Source: Solimonas sp. SE-A11 (GTDB lineage Bacteria > Pseudomonadota > Gammaproteobacteria > Nevskiales > Nevskiaceae). From it: a stretch of 64,000 nt of DNA. The stretch covers positions 186,001 to 250,000 of the forward strand of contig NZ_JAUASX010000004.1 of the NCBI RefSeq assembly GCF_030345715.1, given 5' to 3'. Every line of letters begins with the position of its first letter. Positions within the stretch are counted from its first letter, which is position 1. Made by a program: the position numbers and the translations under genes. Below the pieces are notes generated by a model. The model saw only the letters and a program-made list of their open reading frames with translations, did not search any database and was not told the DNA's origin. Positions 33,691 to 41,904 of this stretch are shown here, piece by piece.

Positions 33691-35862
33691 ATGAACCACT
33701 TTGCTGTGACGGGCGGTCGCGCCCGCCGGGCAGGTCTGCTGGCGGGGCTGATGAGCTGCGGCCAGGCGGCGGCGATGGATCACCAATGGGGAGACGTCAA
33801 CGTCTCGCTGACGGGCCGCGCCAGCATCGGTGCGATGTGGCGCATGGAGGAGCGCGACGAGCGCCTGATCGGCAAGCTCAATGTGCCGGGCCAGCAGGGC
33901 CTCTGCGCACGCGACGACTGCATCGACCTGGGCGGCGATTCCGAACCCAACCAACGGCTGGTGGACGCCAAGGGCGCCTTCATCGGCCACGCCTTCGATG
34001 ACGGCAACCTCAACTACGACCAGTACGACCTGACCTCCGCCGTCGCCCGCCTCAAGGCCGACATGGCCCTGACCTGGGGCGAGACCCTGGTGAAGCTGTC
34101 GGGCGTGGGCTTCTTCGACGCCGTGAACGTCGACGCCAAGGACTACCACCCGGACACCACGCACCAGCCGCGCCACACCCGGCGCTCGCAGGCCGTGGAG
34201 CGCGACCTGGGCACCGACATCGACCTGCTGCAGGCCTACATCTCGCACAGCTTCGAGTTGAGCGATCACACGGTCAACGTGGCCGTCGGCCAGCAGGTGC
34301 TGCGCTGGGGCGAGAGCAACCTGGTGGCCCTCAACAGCTTGGCGGAGATCAACCCGCCGGACGAAAACGTCTTCTGGATGCCGGGCGCGCAGATTCCCGA
34401 CGCCTTCCAGCCCGTGCCGCTGGCGGTGATATCCGCCGACATCACCGACACCCTCGACGCCGAAGTGTTCTACCAGTTCGGCTGGCGCCCGGCCCGCGCC
34501 GCGGCGGCTGGCGGCTTCATGTCGCTGTTCGAGGCCGCCAACGGCCGCGACTACTTCATCCTGACCCAAGGGCAGACGCCCGAAGACCCCACCGGGGAGC
34601 ATCACATCTCGGGCCTGGCCACGCTGCTCACCGACAGCTCCGCCACGGCGCGGATGATCGGCAGCAACGATCCCCAGGACGGCAGCCAGTACGGCCTGCG
34701 CCTGAACTGGCGCGTGGACGACTTCCTCGGCGGCACCCAGTTCAGCCTCTACGCGGCGAACTACCACAGCCGCGTGCCCTACCTCAGCATGGTCGCCGGC
34801 GACGAATCCTGCATCCGCGATTCCACCAACATCGTCGGTGCCGTGCTCGACTGCCCGCTGCTGGTCAGCGGCTCGCTGGACCTGGCCGACCTGCTCTACC
34901 ACTACACCGGCATCAATCTCAGCGGCATCCCGCCGGTCGACATCGACCTGAGCAACGGCAACGATGCCCTGCCCTTCGACACGCCCAAGGGCTTCCTGGA
35001 CTACCCCGAGAACATCCAGATGTACGGCATCAGCTTCAACACCACGGTGGGAAGCTGGTCACTCTCCGGCGAATACGCCTACCGCCCCAACATGCCGCTG
35101 CAGGTGGCACTGACCGACGTGATCATGACGGCCGCCCAGCCGCTGTTCCCGCGGCAGGACATCGTCGTCGGCATTCCGCAGCTCGCCACCATTCCCAGCG
35201 CGCGCACCTTCATTCCGGATTTCCTTAGCGTGTACCGCGGTTACGACAACAGCGTGCCGGAGCGCTCGATCCAGCAGGGACAGATCATCCGCGGCTACGA
35301 GCGCCTGAAGGTCGGCCAGTTCAACCTGTCCGCGATCAAGGCCCTGTCCCCCTCGGACCTGCCCTTCGACATCGGCACCGACCAGATCCTGCTGCTGCTC
35401 GAGGGCGGCGTGACCCACGTCATCGACATGCCGGACCGCGACCGGCTGCAGTTCGAAGGCTTCATCCTGCACAAGAACACGCATGCCAGCCCAGGCGCCG
35501 ACGGCACCGGCTCCGGCGGCGTGCCGGGCCTGCGCCTGACGCCCACGCAGCAGACCGAGGGCTTCGCCGACGACTTCGCCTGGGGCTACCGCATCAGCGT
35601 CATGATGGAATACAACGATGTCTTTCTCGGCGTGAACATGAAGCCCTGGCTGATCTGGGGTCACGACGTGCAGGGCATCTCGCCGCTGCCGAAGTCCGGC
35701 TACCAGGGTTTCGCGGAAGGCCGCACATTCTTCCAGATCGGCTCCGAGTTCTACTTCTTCAAGGACTGGTCCGGCGGCCTGTTCTACCGCGGCTCCAGCG
35801 GCTCCAACGACACCATGCGTGACCGCGACAGCCTCACCGCCTTCCTGGCATACACTTTCTAG
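33691..35862 (+). CDS. DUF1302-family outer-membrane-type protein
   Basis: The 723-residue precursor has a signal peptide (LLAGLMSCGQAAA) and a beta-rich mature part with DUF1302 features: GDVNVSLTGRASIGAMWR at the start, GQQVLRWGESNLVALNSLAEINPPD, and a terminal aromatic strand ending FLAYTF, as in outer-membrane barrels. DUF1302 genes are common in pseudomonads and Nevskiales near lipid, steroid or aromatic degradation genes, usually with a DUF1329 partner, which is absent here. It lies 63 bases after the CMD gene, preceded by a GGAGAGAG ribosome-binding site. Transport of a hydrophobic substrate across the outer membrane is inferred. Confidence 0.83.
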   Translation: MNHFAVTGGRARRAGLLAGLMSCGQAAAMDHQWGDVNVSLTGRASIGAMWRMEERDERLIGKLNVPGQQGLCARDDCIDLGGDSEPNQRLVDAKGAFIGHAFDDGNLNYDQYDLTSAVARLKADMALTWGETLVKLSGVGFFDAVNVDAKDYHPDTTHQPRHTRRSQAVERDLGTDIDLLQAYISHSFELSDHTVNVAVGQQVLRWGESNLVALNSLAEINPPDENVFWMPGAQIPDAFQPVPLAVISADITDTLDAEVFYQFGWRPARAAAAGGFMSLFEAANGRDYFILTQGQTPEDPTGEHHISGLATLLTDSSATARMIGSNDPQDGSQYGLRLNWRVDDFLGGTQFSLYAANYHSRVPYLSMVAGDESCIRDSTNIVGAVLDCPLLVSGSLDLADLLYHYTGINLSGIPPVDIDLSNGNDALPFDTPKGFLDYPENIQMYGISFNTTVGSWSLSGEYAYRPNMPLQVALTDVIMTAAQPLFPRQDIVVGIPQLATIPSARTFIPDFLSVYRGYDNSVPERSIQQGQIIRGYERLKVGQFNLSAIKALSPSDLPFDIGTDQILLLLEGGVTHVIDMPDRDRLQFEGFILHKNTHASPGADGTGSGGVPGLRLTPTQQTEGFADDFAWGYRISVMMEYNDVFLGVNMKPWLIWGHDVQGISPLPKSGYQGFAEGRTFFQIGSEFYFFKDWSGGLFYRGSSGSNDTMRDRDSLTAFLAYTF

Positions 35863-35950
35863 GAGCGCCGTACGCCGCTGCAATCGACCGCGAGCGATCG
35901 ACCGAGTAGATCATCGACGCAGCGGTTGGCTGAGCCAACCCGCCTCGGGG

Positions 35951-36925
35951 TCAGGCGGCGGCTTGAAGTCCCAACGCCGCCGCGCCCAGCAAGCCCGCCT
36001 GCGGATGCATGATCAGTTGCGTCGGCACCGCTCGCATCAGCGGTGCATGGCGCCCCTTGGTTTCGAAACGCTGACGGAAAGCGCCGCGCTGCAGGCGCGG
36101 CAGCAGCTTCTGCGCTACGCCGCCGTGCAGGAAGACTCCTTGCCAGGCACCGAAGGCTAGCGCGATATCGCCGGCGAAGCTGCCCAGCATCGCGCAGACG
36201 CGATCCAGCGCCTGGGCCGCCAGGCCCTCCGGTTCGCGCTCGGCCAGGGCCGCGATCTGCTCGGCAGTATCCGCCTGTGGCGCACGCCCGGCGATTTCGC
36301 AGAGCGCGGCATATACGCTGGCAATCCCCATGCCGGAGACCAGGCGCTCCGTGGACACCCGTCCGTGGCGTTCCGCCAGCAGGCGCAGGATTTCGGCTTC
36401 CGTGGCATCGATGGGAGCGAAATCGACATGACCGCCTTCGGATTCGATCACCGTGGCATGTATGCCCTCGACGATCAGCCCGCTGACCCCCAAGCCGGTA
36501 CCGGGTCCCAGCACCGCGTAGGTCTGTCGCGGTCCAGGGACAGCCAGCGGCACCGTGCCGATGGAGACCAGGTCCTCGCCATGCAGCAGCGGCAGCGCAC
36601 GGCTCACCGCCGCAAAGTCGTTGATCACACGCAGCGACAGGCCCAGCGATGCCGCGGTGGCGCCCACCGAGAACACCCAGGGATTGTTGGTAATGCAGAC
36701 GCGGTCCGCCGTCACCGGAGCGGCCACTGCCAGCAAGGCCCTTTCGGGCCGCGCAGCACCGGTCTGCTCGAAGTAATGCGCCACGGCCTCCGCCAACCCG
36801 GTGAAGTCGGCGCAGCGTAGTGGCATCACCGCTTCCAGACGTGGCCGGCCCTCGCCGGGGGAGGCCAGGGCGAAGCGGGCATTGGTCCCTCCGATGTCAC
36901 CGACCAGCAGGCTTGCAGCTTCCAT
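35951..36925 (-). CDS. glk: Glucokinase
   Basis: The 324-residue protein is a Glk-type glucokinase (E. coli 321): ATP site GDIGGTNARFALA, substrate region with TNNPWVFSV and INDFAAVSRALP containing the catalytic aspartate, GPGTGLGVSG, and EGGHVDFAP. It phosphorylates glucose with ATP. It is a single gene, convergent with the DUF1302 gene. A short palindrome (GGTTGGC-TGA-GCCAACC, 35924-35940) lies between them but has no T-run. Confidence 0.93.
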   Translation of the reverse strand: MEAASLLVGDIGGTNARFALASPGEGRPRLEAVMPLRCADFTGLAEAVAHYFEQTGAARPERALLAVAAPVTADRVCITNNPWVFSVGATAASLGLSLRVINDFAAVSRALPLLHGEDLVSIGTVPLAVPGPRQTYAVLGPGTGLGVSGLIVEGIHATVIESEGGHVDFAPIDATEAEILRLLAERHGRVSTERLVSGMGIASVYAALCEIAGRAPQADTAEQIAALAEREPEGLAAQALDRVCAMLGSFAGDIALAFGAWQGVFLHGGVAQKLLPRLQRGAFRQRFETKGRHAPLMRAVPTQLIMHPQAGLLGAAALGLQAAA

Positions 36926-37061
36926 GTCCGCTCCCTTCTCTTTGCTTGCATTTCGCCCTGATCCCTCGCGCTTTCGAACTCCCGACGCGGCGAGGGTTCC
37001 AAATCACAGCATGGACGCTGTCACGGCGCCAGCATTTCCCCTCCACGGACGGAGATTCCCG

Positions 37062-37436
37062 ATGCCAAACGAGAGATTCGAAGCGTGTATCGCCGCCTGC
37101 GATGCCTGTGCCACGGCCTGCGACCTGTGTGCCGCCAGTTGTCTGCGCGAAGCAGACGTCACTCCCATCGCCCGCTGCATCCGCCTCGATATGGACTGCG
37201 CTGCGCTGTGCCGGTTGGCAAGTGCGATGATGACGCGGGGCAGCGAACTGGCCGCCGACATCTGCGCCAGCTGCGCCGCAGCCTGCGAGGCCTGCGCGGA
37301 CGAGTGCGAGCAGCATGCTCACGAGCACTGCCAGGCCTGCGCGGCCGCCTGTCGGGCCTGCGCCGAGGCCTGCGAGCTGATGGCGGTACCCGTACTGCAG
37401 TCGCCGACCGCCAGCCTGCGACCCGGCACGCTCTAG
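37062..37436 (+). CDS. Cytosolic copper-storage protein (Csp3-like four-helix bundle)
   Basis: The start at 37062 is preferred over an upstream ATG because of a GGAG site and family length. The 124-residue protein has no signal peptide and contains 19 cysteines in C-x2-C and C-x3-C patterns along helices (ACIAACDACATACDLCAASC, ICASCAAACEACADEC, HCQACAAACRACAEAC) plus a HAHEH segment. This matches Csp1/Csp3 (DUF326) proteins, whose four-helix bundle core is filled with Cu(I); absence of a signal peptide indicates the cytosolic Csp3 type. It would buffer or store copper. It stands alone, upstream of the HEACH protein gene. Confidence 0.88.
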   Translation: MPNERFEACIAACDACATACDLCAASCLREADVTPIARCIRLDMDCAALCRLASAMMTRGSELAADICASCAAACEACADECEQHAHEHCQACAAACRACAEACELMAVPVLQSPTASLRPGTL

Positions 37437-37476
37437 CAACCGGCGCCTGCGCCGGACCACCGGGCGGCCGGCATCG

Positions 37477-37482
37477 TAAAAT
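37477..37482 (+). promoter_or_regulatory. Candidate -10 box, possibly leaderless
   Basis: TAAAAT lies five bases before the ATG at 37488, with no Shine-Dalgarno sequence between, so the transcript would start at the ATG. Confidence 0.4.
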
Positions 37483-37487
37483 GCGCC

Positions 37488-37982
37488 ATGGACCCGGAAG
37501 TGATGCGGACAGGCGAACTGGCGGCAGGCGTGCTCGACACCCTGCTGACACGCTATGGCTTGCAACTGCATTGGCTGCCACTGGGTACCACCATCCCCGG
37601 CAGCTACTGGGGCGAAACCGAGGCCGGACTGGTGGGCGACACGCTCTACCTGCGCGCCGATACCCCGGTGCATTCCGCCCTGCACGAGGCCTGCCACTGG
37701 ATCTGCATGGACTCCGCGCGGCGCGCCACGCTGCATACCGACGCCAACGGTTGCGACGCCGAGGAGATGGGGGTCTGCTACCTGCAGGCCCTGCTGGCGG
37801 ACGAGCTCCCCGGCTACTCGCGGGCCCGCCTGTTCGCCGACATGGATGCCTGGGGCTACAACTTCGTGCTCGGCAGCGCCGCCTCGTGGTTCGCTGGCGA
37901 CAGTACCGACGCACTCGCCTTCCTGCAGCGCCATGGGCTGGTAAATGAAGCCCTGCGCCCCAACGGACGCTCCCGCCGCTGA
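37488..37982 (+). CDS. Small HExxH metalloprotease-like protein
   Basis: The 164-residue protein has no signal peptide. It carries HEACHW (HExxH) near residue 67 and, about 30 residues later, CDAEEMGVCYLQ, whose glutamates could provide the third zinc ligand as in gluzincins. The rest is helical. I do not recognise a named family, though similar short proteins are annotated as hypothetical in Xanthomonadales relatives. It lies between the copper-storage gene and the ZnuD-like receptor, which suggests but does not prove a metal-related role. The ATG is chosen because a -10-like TAAAAT sits just before it. Confidence 0.65.
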   Translation: MDPEVMRTGELAAGVLDTLLTRYGLQLHWLPLGTTIPGSYWGETEAGLVGDTLYLRADTPVHSALHEACHWICMDSARRATLHTDANGCDAEEMGVCYLQALLADELPGYSRARLFADMDAWGYNFVLGSAASWFAGDSTDALAFLQRHGLVNEALRPNGRSRR

Positions 37983-38029
37983 ATCGCGGCACTGGACTTC
38001 GCCCCTCGGCATTGCGTAACGTGCCACCC

Positions 38030-38314
38030 GTGAGAATCCGGACCCGCCAGTCCCTGCTGCTTGTCCTGGCCCTGCTGATGGGCCAGTGGCTGGCGTTCGC
38101 CCATGACAGCCTGCATCCGGCCATCAGTGCCGACGTGCACTGCCAGCTCTGCGCCCATGTGCAAAGCCTGGCCTCCGGCCTGCCGGCTGCCAGCGCGCCG
38201 GTCAGCTTCGCGGGCTTCGCGCACGAAGCCCCCCCGGCGGCCGTCACCCTCGTCACCTACGCCTCACCCCGCCGCGCCTGCCCCATCCGCGGCCCTCCCG
38301 AAACCCAGGCCTGA
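38030..38314 (+). CDS. Small secreted CxxC protein preceding the TonB receptor (DUF2946-like)
   Basis: The start is probably the GTG at 38030, which gives 94 residues with a signal-like segment (SLLLVLALLMGQWLAFAHDS). The mature part contains HCQLCAHVQ, a CxxC motif with neighbouring histidines, and little other recognisable structure. Small proteins of this kind, similar to DUF2946 members, often precede metal-related TonB-dependent receptors. The receptor gene begins 67 bases later on the same strand. Metal binding at the CxxC/His segment is an inference. Confidence 0.6.
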   Translation: MRIRTRQSLLLVLALLMGQWLAFAHDSLHPAISADVHCQLCAHVQSLASGLPAASAPVSFAGFAHEAPPAAVTLVTYASPRRACPIRGPPETQA

Positions 38315-38381
38315 AGCTGCTGCACCGCTTTGCGCAGGCCGCCGGCCTGCGCTGCCTGATCCATTCCTCTCGGGATTCACC

Positions 38382-40448
38382 ATGAACGCTTCCGCTTTCC
38401 GCGGCGCGCAGGCCCTGCCTGCCGCGCGCCGTTTTCCTTCGCTGTTCCCGCTGCTCGCCCTGCCCGCTGCGGCCATGAGCTTTCCCTTCGCCGCGTCCGC
38501 CGACGACGCAGCGCCCGCGGTCGAGCTGGCCCCTGTCGTCGTACAGGCCAGCGCCCTGGGCCGCACTGCCGACGAGCTGGTGCAGCCGGTCGCCGTGCTC
38601 GCCGACGAAGAGCTGCAGCGCAAGCGCCGCGGTACCCTCGGTGAAACGCTGGAGAACGAGCCGGGCATCGCCACCACCGACTTCGGCCGCGGTGCCGGCC
38701 GCCCGGTGATCCGCGGCCAGGCCGGCCCGCGCATCGAGGTGCTGCAGAACGGCCTGTCGACCATGGACGTCTCCGAGCTGAGCCCGGACCACGCCGTGAC
38801 CATCGATCCGGCGCATGCCGAGCAGGTGGAGATCCTCAAGGGGCCCGCCACCCTGCTCTATGGCAACGGCGCCTCCGGCGGCGTGGTCAACGTACGCGAC
38901 GCGCGCCTGCCGGAAGAGGTGCGCGAGGGCCTGCATGGCGGCTTCGACACCTCCTGGGGCAACAACGGCGATGCCGGCGCCTTCAGCGGCGAGGCCGGCT
39001 ACGGCAGCGGCCCGCACCAGCTGCGCGCCGACTTCGGCTGGCGCAAGGCCGGCGACTACGACCTCGCGGGGCCTGCCAACGTCGACGGCAGCGGCCCGCG
39101 CAGGCGCCTGCCGAACAGCGACGTCGAGGCGCGCTCCGGCGGCGCCTCCTACTCCTGGATCGAGGACAGCCGCACGCTGGGCTTGGCGGTCAGCCGCTTC
39201 GAGTCGCAGTACGGCCTGCCGGTGGAGGAAGCCGCCTACATCGACATGCACCAGACCCGCGTCGATGCCCAGGGCATCTTCCGCAACCCGATGGCGGGCC
39301 TGGAATCGGTGAAGCTGCGCCTCGGCAGCTCCGAGTACGAACACACCGAATTCGAGGAGCCAGGCGTGCCCGGCACGCGCTTCGACAACCGCCAATACCA
39401 GGGTCGCGTGGAAGCGGTACACGCGCCGCTGGCTGGCTTCCGCGGCGTGGTCGGCCTGCAGCTCAACTGGCGCGATTTCCAGGCCATCGGCGACGAGGCC
39501 TACGTGCCGCCGGTGCTGAGCCGCCAAGCCGGCCTGTTCGTCGTGGAAGAGCGCCCGTGGAGTCTCGGCAAGATCGAGATCGGCGCCCGGGTGGACCGTA
39601 ACACCAACGATCCCGAGAACCTGCCGGCGCGCGACTTCACGCCGATGAGCTTCTCGCTGGGCTCGGTGTTCAACCTCGGCGCGTATTCGCACCTGAAGCT
39701 CTACGCCACCAGTTCAGAGCGCTCGCCGGCACCCGAGGAACTCTACGCCGAAGGCCCGCATGCCGCCACCGCCACCTACGAGCGCGGCGACAACGGCATC
39801 GGCAAGGAGCGCGCGCAGAACCTGGAACTGGGCTACGACTATCACCGCGAGCGTTGGAGCCTGCAGGCCAGCGTCTACTACAACCGTGTCGCCAACTACA
39901 TCTATCTCGCCGAGAGCGACCAGGATGCCGATGGGGTGGCCGATCGCGTGGATGAGGACGGCGTGCTCGATCCGGCGGGTGACTTCCTGCTGGTGGACTA
40001 CCGCCAGGCCGACGCGAAGTTCTGGGGCTACGAAGCCTCCGCCGGCTATGCCCTGCTGAACCAGGGGCCGCTGCACCTGGACTTGCGCCTGTTCACCGAT
40101 CAGGTGCGCGGCGAGCTCGAAGACGGCGGCAACCTGCCGCGCATCACGCCGCAGCGCTGGGGCCTGGGCCTGGACGGCCGCTGGCAGCAGTTCGCCGGCA
40201 GCCTCGACTACATCCGCGTCCAGAGCCAGGACCGCATCGCATCGCTGGAGACACGGACGTCGGGCTACGACCTGCTGAATGCCAGCCTGTCCTGGCGCGT
40301 GCAGGGCGACGAGCGGCAGGGCACCTCCATCTACCTGCGCGGCACCAACCTGCTCGACGAGGAGATCCGCCGCGCCACCTCTTTCATCAAGGACGCGGTG
40401 CCGGCACCGGGGCGCGGGGTGTATGTCGGCTTGAGGATGTCGATGTAA
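38382..40448 (+). CDS. TonB-dependent receptor, ZnuD-like
   Basis: The 688-residue precursor starts at the ATG at 38382, with a signal peptide ending near SFPFAASA, then a plug domain (VVVQASALGRTADELVQPVAVL, RGQAGPRIEVLQNGLSTMDVSELSPDHAVTIDP, EILKGPATLLYGNGASGGVVNV) and a 22-strand-type barrel ending in VGLRMSM. The plug segment SPDHAVTIDP and the C-terminal FIKDAVPAPGRG resemble the zinc receptor ZnuD. An Asp-rich loop (DQDADGVADRVDEDG) may bind a cation; no His-rich loop typical of neisserial ZnuD is seen. It should import a metal or metal chelate across the outer membrane with TonB-ExbBD. A Zur box was looked for in the short upstream gap but not recognised. Confidence 0.87.
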   Translation: MNASAFRGAQALPAARRFPSLFPLLALPAAAMSFPFAASADDAAPAVELAPVVVQASALGRTADELVQPVAVLADEELQRKRRGTLGETLENEPGIATTDFGRGAGRPVIRGQAGPRIEVLQNGLSTMDVSELSPDHAVTIDPAHAEQVEILKGPATLLYGNGASGGVVNVRDARLPEEVREGLHGGFDTSWGNNGDAGAFSGEAGYGSGPHQLRADFGWRKAGDYDLAGPANVDGSGPRRRLPNSDVEARSGGASYSWIEDSRTLGLAVSRFESQYGLPVEEAAYIDMHQTRVDAQGIFRNPMAGLESVKLRLGSSEYEHTEFEEPGVPGTRFDNRQYQGRVEAVHAPLAGFRGVVGLQLNWRDFQAIGDEAYVPPVLSRQAGLFVVEERPWSLGKIEIGARVDRNTNDPENLPARDFTPMSFSLGSVFNLGAYSHLKLYATSSERSPAPEELYAEGPHAATATYERGDNGIGKERAQNLELGYDYHRERWSLQASVYYNRVANYIYLAESDQDADGVADRVDEDGVLDPAGDFLLVDYRQADAKFWGYEASAGYALLNQGPLHLDLRLFTDQVRGELEDGGNLPRITPQRWGLGLDGRWQQFAGSLDYIRVQSQDRIASLETRTSGYDLLNASLSWRVQGDERQGTSIYLRGTNLLDEEIRRATSFIKDAVPAPGRGVYVGLRMSM

Positions 40449-40477
40449 GGCCGGAGCGGCCCATTCTCCGGATGGCG

Positions 40478-40540
40478 GTCGCCGGCAAGCTGGCTCCTGC
40501 AGGAACAGGCTAGTACTGTAGGAGCCGGCTTGCCGGCGAC
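40478..40540. repeat. REP pair upstream of the RAYT gene
   Basis: Left copy 40478-40503 (GTCGCCGGCAAGCTGGCTCC...) and right copy 40516-40540 (...GGAGCCGGCTTGCCGGCGAC) are inverted relative to each other, separated by 12 bases. Each contains the palindrome GCCGGC-AAGC-type core. The same element recurs downstream at 41028-41090. Confidence 0.88.
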
Positions 40541-40559
40541 ACCGCACTGGGACGAGAAC

Positions 40560-41243
40560 ATGCTCGCGAACTCTGGACATGTCGCATTGCGCAGGGGACG
40601 CGTCTCGACTCCGGGGCAGATCTATCACGTCACCACAGTGACGTCAGGCCGCGAACCCTTCTTTGCCGACTGGCAAGTCGGGCGCATGCTCCCGCCGCTA
40701 CTCAACGACGAGAATTTGCTCGGAGGAGCCCGGACGCTGGCCTGGGTCCTGATGCCGGATCATCTTCATTGGCTGTTGGAACTCGGCGAAAAGCGCAGCC
40801 TCTCCGAGATCGTCCGCCGCCTGAAGTCGTCGAGTGCCGTACGCGTGAACAAGGCCATGGGCAAAACGGGCCCTCTATGGGAGTCCGCCTTCCATGACCA
40901 TGCGCTCCGACATCACGAAGATGTGCGTAGCGTGGCGCGCTACATCATCGCGAATCCGCTGAGGTCAGGCCTGGTGAAGTCGATCGGCGACTATCCGCTG
41001 TGGGATGCCATATGGTTGAGGGAACAGGTCGCCACAAGCTGGCTCCTACAGAAGCAGATCTGTTTTTGTAGGAGTCAGCTTGCTGGCGACATCCATGCCT
41101 ACAAAAAGGAAAAGGCCCCTTTTCGGAGCCTTCCCTTGAGAATCCACCAAAGGCTTATTTCGCCTTCGCCTGGTTCGCCACCGCCTCGGCAGCCTTCTTC
41201 GCCGCCTCGGGATCGCCGAGGTAGCGGAACGACTTCACTGTGA
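40560..41243 (+). CDS. REP-associated tyrosine transposase (RAYT)
   Basis: The 227-residue frame has the Y1 transposase core: [17 protein letters not shown] near the N-terminus, the HUH-type metal motif in [28 protein letters not shown], and the catalytic tyrosine in [14 protein letters not shown]. RAYTs are single-copy relatives of IS200/IS605 transposases that act on REP palindromes, cutting single-stranded DNA. The ATG at 40560 is preferred to a TTG inside the upstream REP. Normal members end soon after [10 protein letters not shown]; here the frame continues for about 65 residues through the downstream REP pair, the gpmA terminator and 89 bases antisense to gpmA, so the natural stop seems lost. 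Confidence 0.9.
   Translation: MLANSGHVALRRGRVSTPGQIYHVTTVTSGREPFFADWQVGRMLPPLLNDENLLGGARTLAWVLMPDHLHWLLELGEKRSLSEIVRRLKSSSAVRVNKAMGKTGPLWESAFHDHALRHHEDVRSVARYIIANPLRSGLVKSIGDYPLWDAIWLREQVATSWLLQKQICFCRSQLAGDIHAYKKEKAPFRSLPLRIHQRLISPSPGSPPPRQPSSPPRDRRGSGTTSL
41028..41090. repeat. REP pair within the 3' end of the RAYT frame
   Basis: Left arm 41028-41050 (GTCGCCACAAGCTGGCTCC...) and right arm 41067-41090 (...GGAGTCAGCTTGCTGGCGAC) are diverged inverted copies of the REP at 40478-40540. Between them is the palindrome CAGATCTG. Confidence 0.85.
41102..41132 (-). terminator. Rho-independent terminator of gpmA
   Basis: On the minus strand AAGGCTCC-GAAAA-GGGGCCTT (one G-T pair) is followed by TTCCTTTTT, about 22 bases after the gpmA stop. 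Confidence 0.8.
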
Positions 41244-41904
41244 GGTCATCGTTCAGCTCGAACAGCAGCGGGATGCCGGTAGGGATGTTCAGCTCCAGGA
41301 TTTCCTTGGGCGACACGTTGTTAAGGTACTTGTACAGCGCACGCAGCGAGTTGCCGTGAGCCGTGACCAGCACGGTCTGGCCGGCCTTGAGCTGCGGCGC
41401 GATGGCGTCGTGCCAGTAGGGCAGCACGCGGTCCAGCGTGGTGGCCAGCGACTCGGTGCCGGGCAGTGCCTGGGCGTCGAGCTTGGTGTAGCGCGGATCG
41501 TTGGCCGGGTGGCCGGGGTCCTTGATGTCCATCGCCGGAGGCGGGATGTCGTAGGAACGGCGCCAGACCTTCACCTGCTCCTCACCGTGCTTGGCGGTGG
41601 TCTCGGCCTTATCCAGCCCCTGCAGGGCGCCGTAGTGGCGCTCGTTGAGGCGCCAGGTCTTGTTCACCGGGATCCACATCTGGTCCATCACGTCCAGCGC
41701 GGTGTACATGGTGCGGATGGCGCGCTTGAGCACCGAGGTGTGGGCGCAGTCGAAGCGCAGGCCCTCGGCCTTCATCAGCTCGCCGGCGGCCTTGGCCTCG
41801 CGCGCGCCCTGCTCGGTGATGTCCACGTCGACCCAGCCGGTGAAGCGGTTGTCGAGGTTCCACTGGCTCTGGCCGTGGCGGAGAAGGACGAGTTTCTTGG
41901 TCAT
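41155..41904 (-). CDS. gpmA: 2,3-bisphosphoglycerate-dependent phosphoglycerate mutase
   Basis: The 249-residue enzyme (E. coli GpmA 250) has the phosphohistidine motif [12 protein letters not shown] at residues 5-16, [12 protein letters not shown], and the second active-site histidine in [11 protein letters not shown]. It interconverts 3- and 2-phosphoglycerate in glycolysis and gluconeogenesis. The C-terminus is an Ala/Lys-rich tail. The ATG overlaps the stop codon of the upstream acetoacetyl-CoA synthetase gene (ATGA). The end of the gene is overlapped in antisense by the extended RAYT frame. Confidence 0.96.
   Translation of the reverse strand: MTKKLVLLRHGQSQWNLDNRFTGWVDVDITEQGAREAKAAGELMKAEGLRFDCAHTSVLKRAIRTMYTALDVMDQMWIPVNKTWRLNERHYGALQGLDKAETTAKHGEEQVKVWRRSYDIPPPAMDIKDPGHPANDPRYTKLDAQALPGTESLATTLDRVLPYWHDAIAPQLKAGQTVLVTAHGNSLRALYKYLNNVSPKEILELNIPTGIPLLFELNDDLTVKSFRYLGDPEAAKKAAEAVANQAKAK

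Noticed and set aside
35924-35940. Palindrome GGTTGGC-TGA-GCCAACC as a terminator
   Set aside because: The stem is short and no T-run follows on either strand, so it is not listed as a terminator.
36801-37061. Upstream extension of the copper-storage protein
   Set aside because: It overlaps glk in antisense and adds a non-conserved Arg/Pro-rich stretch; the ATG at 37062 has a suitable ribosome-binding site.
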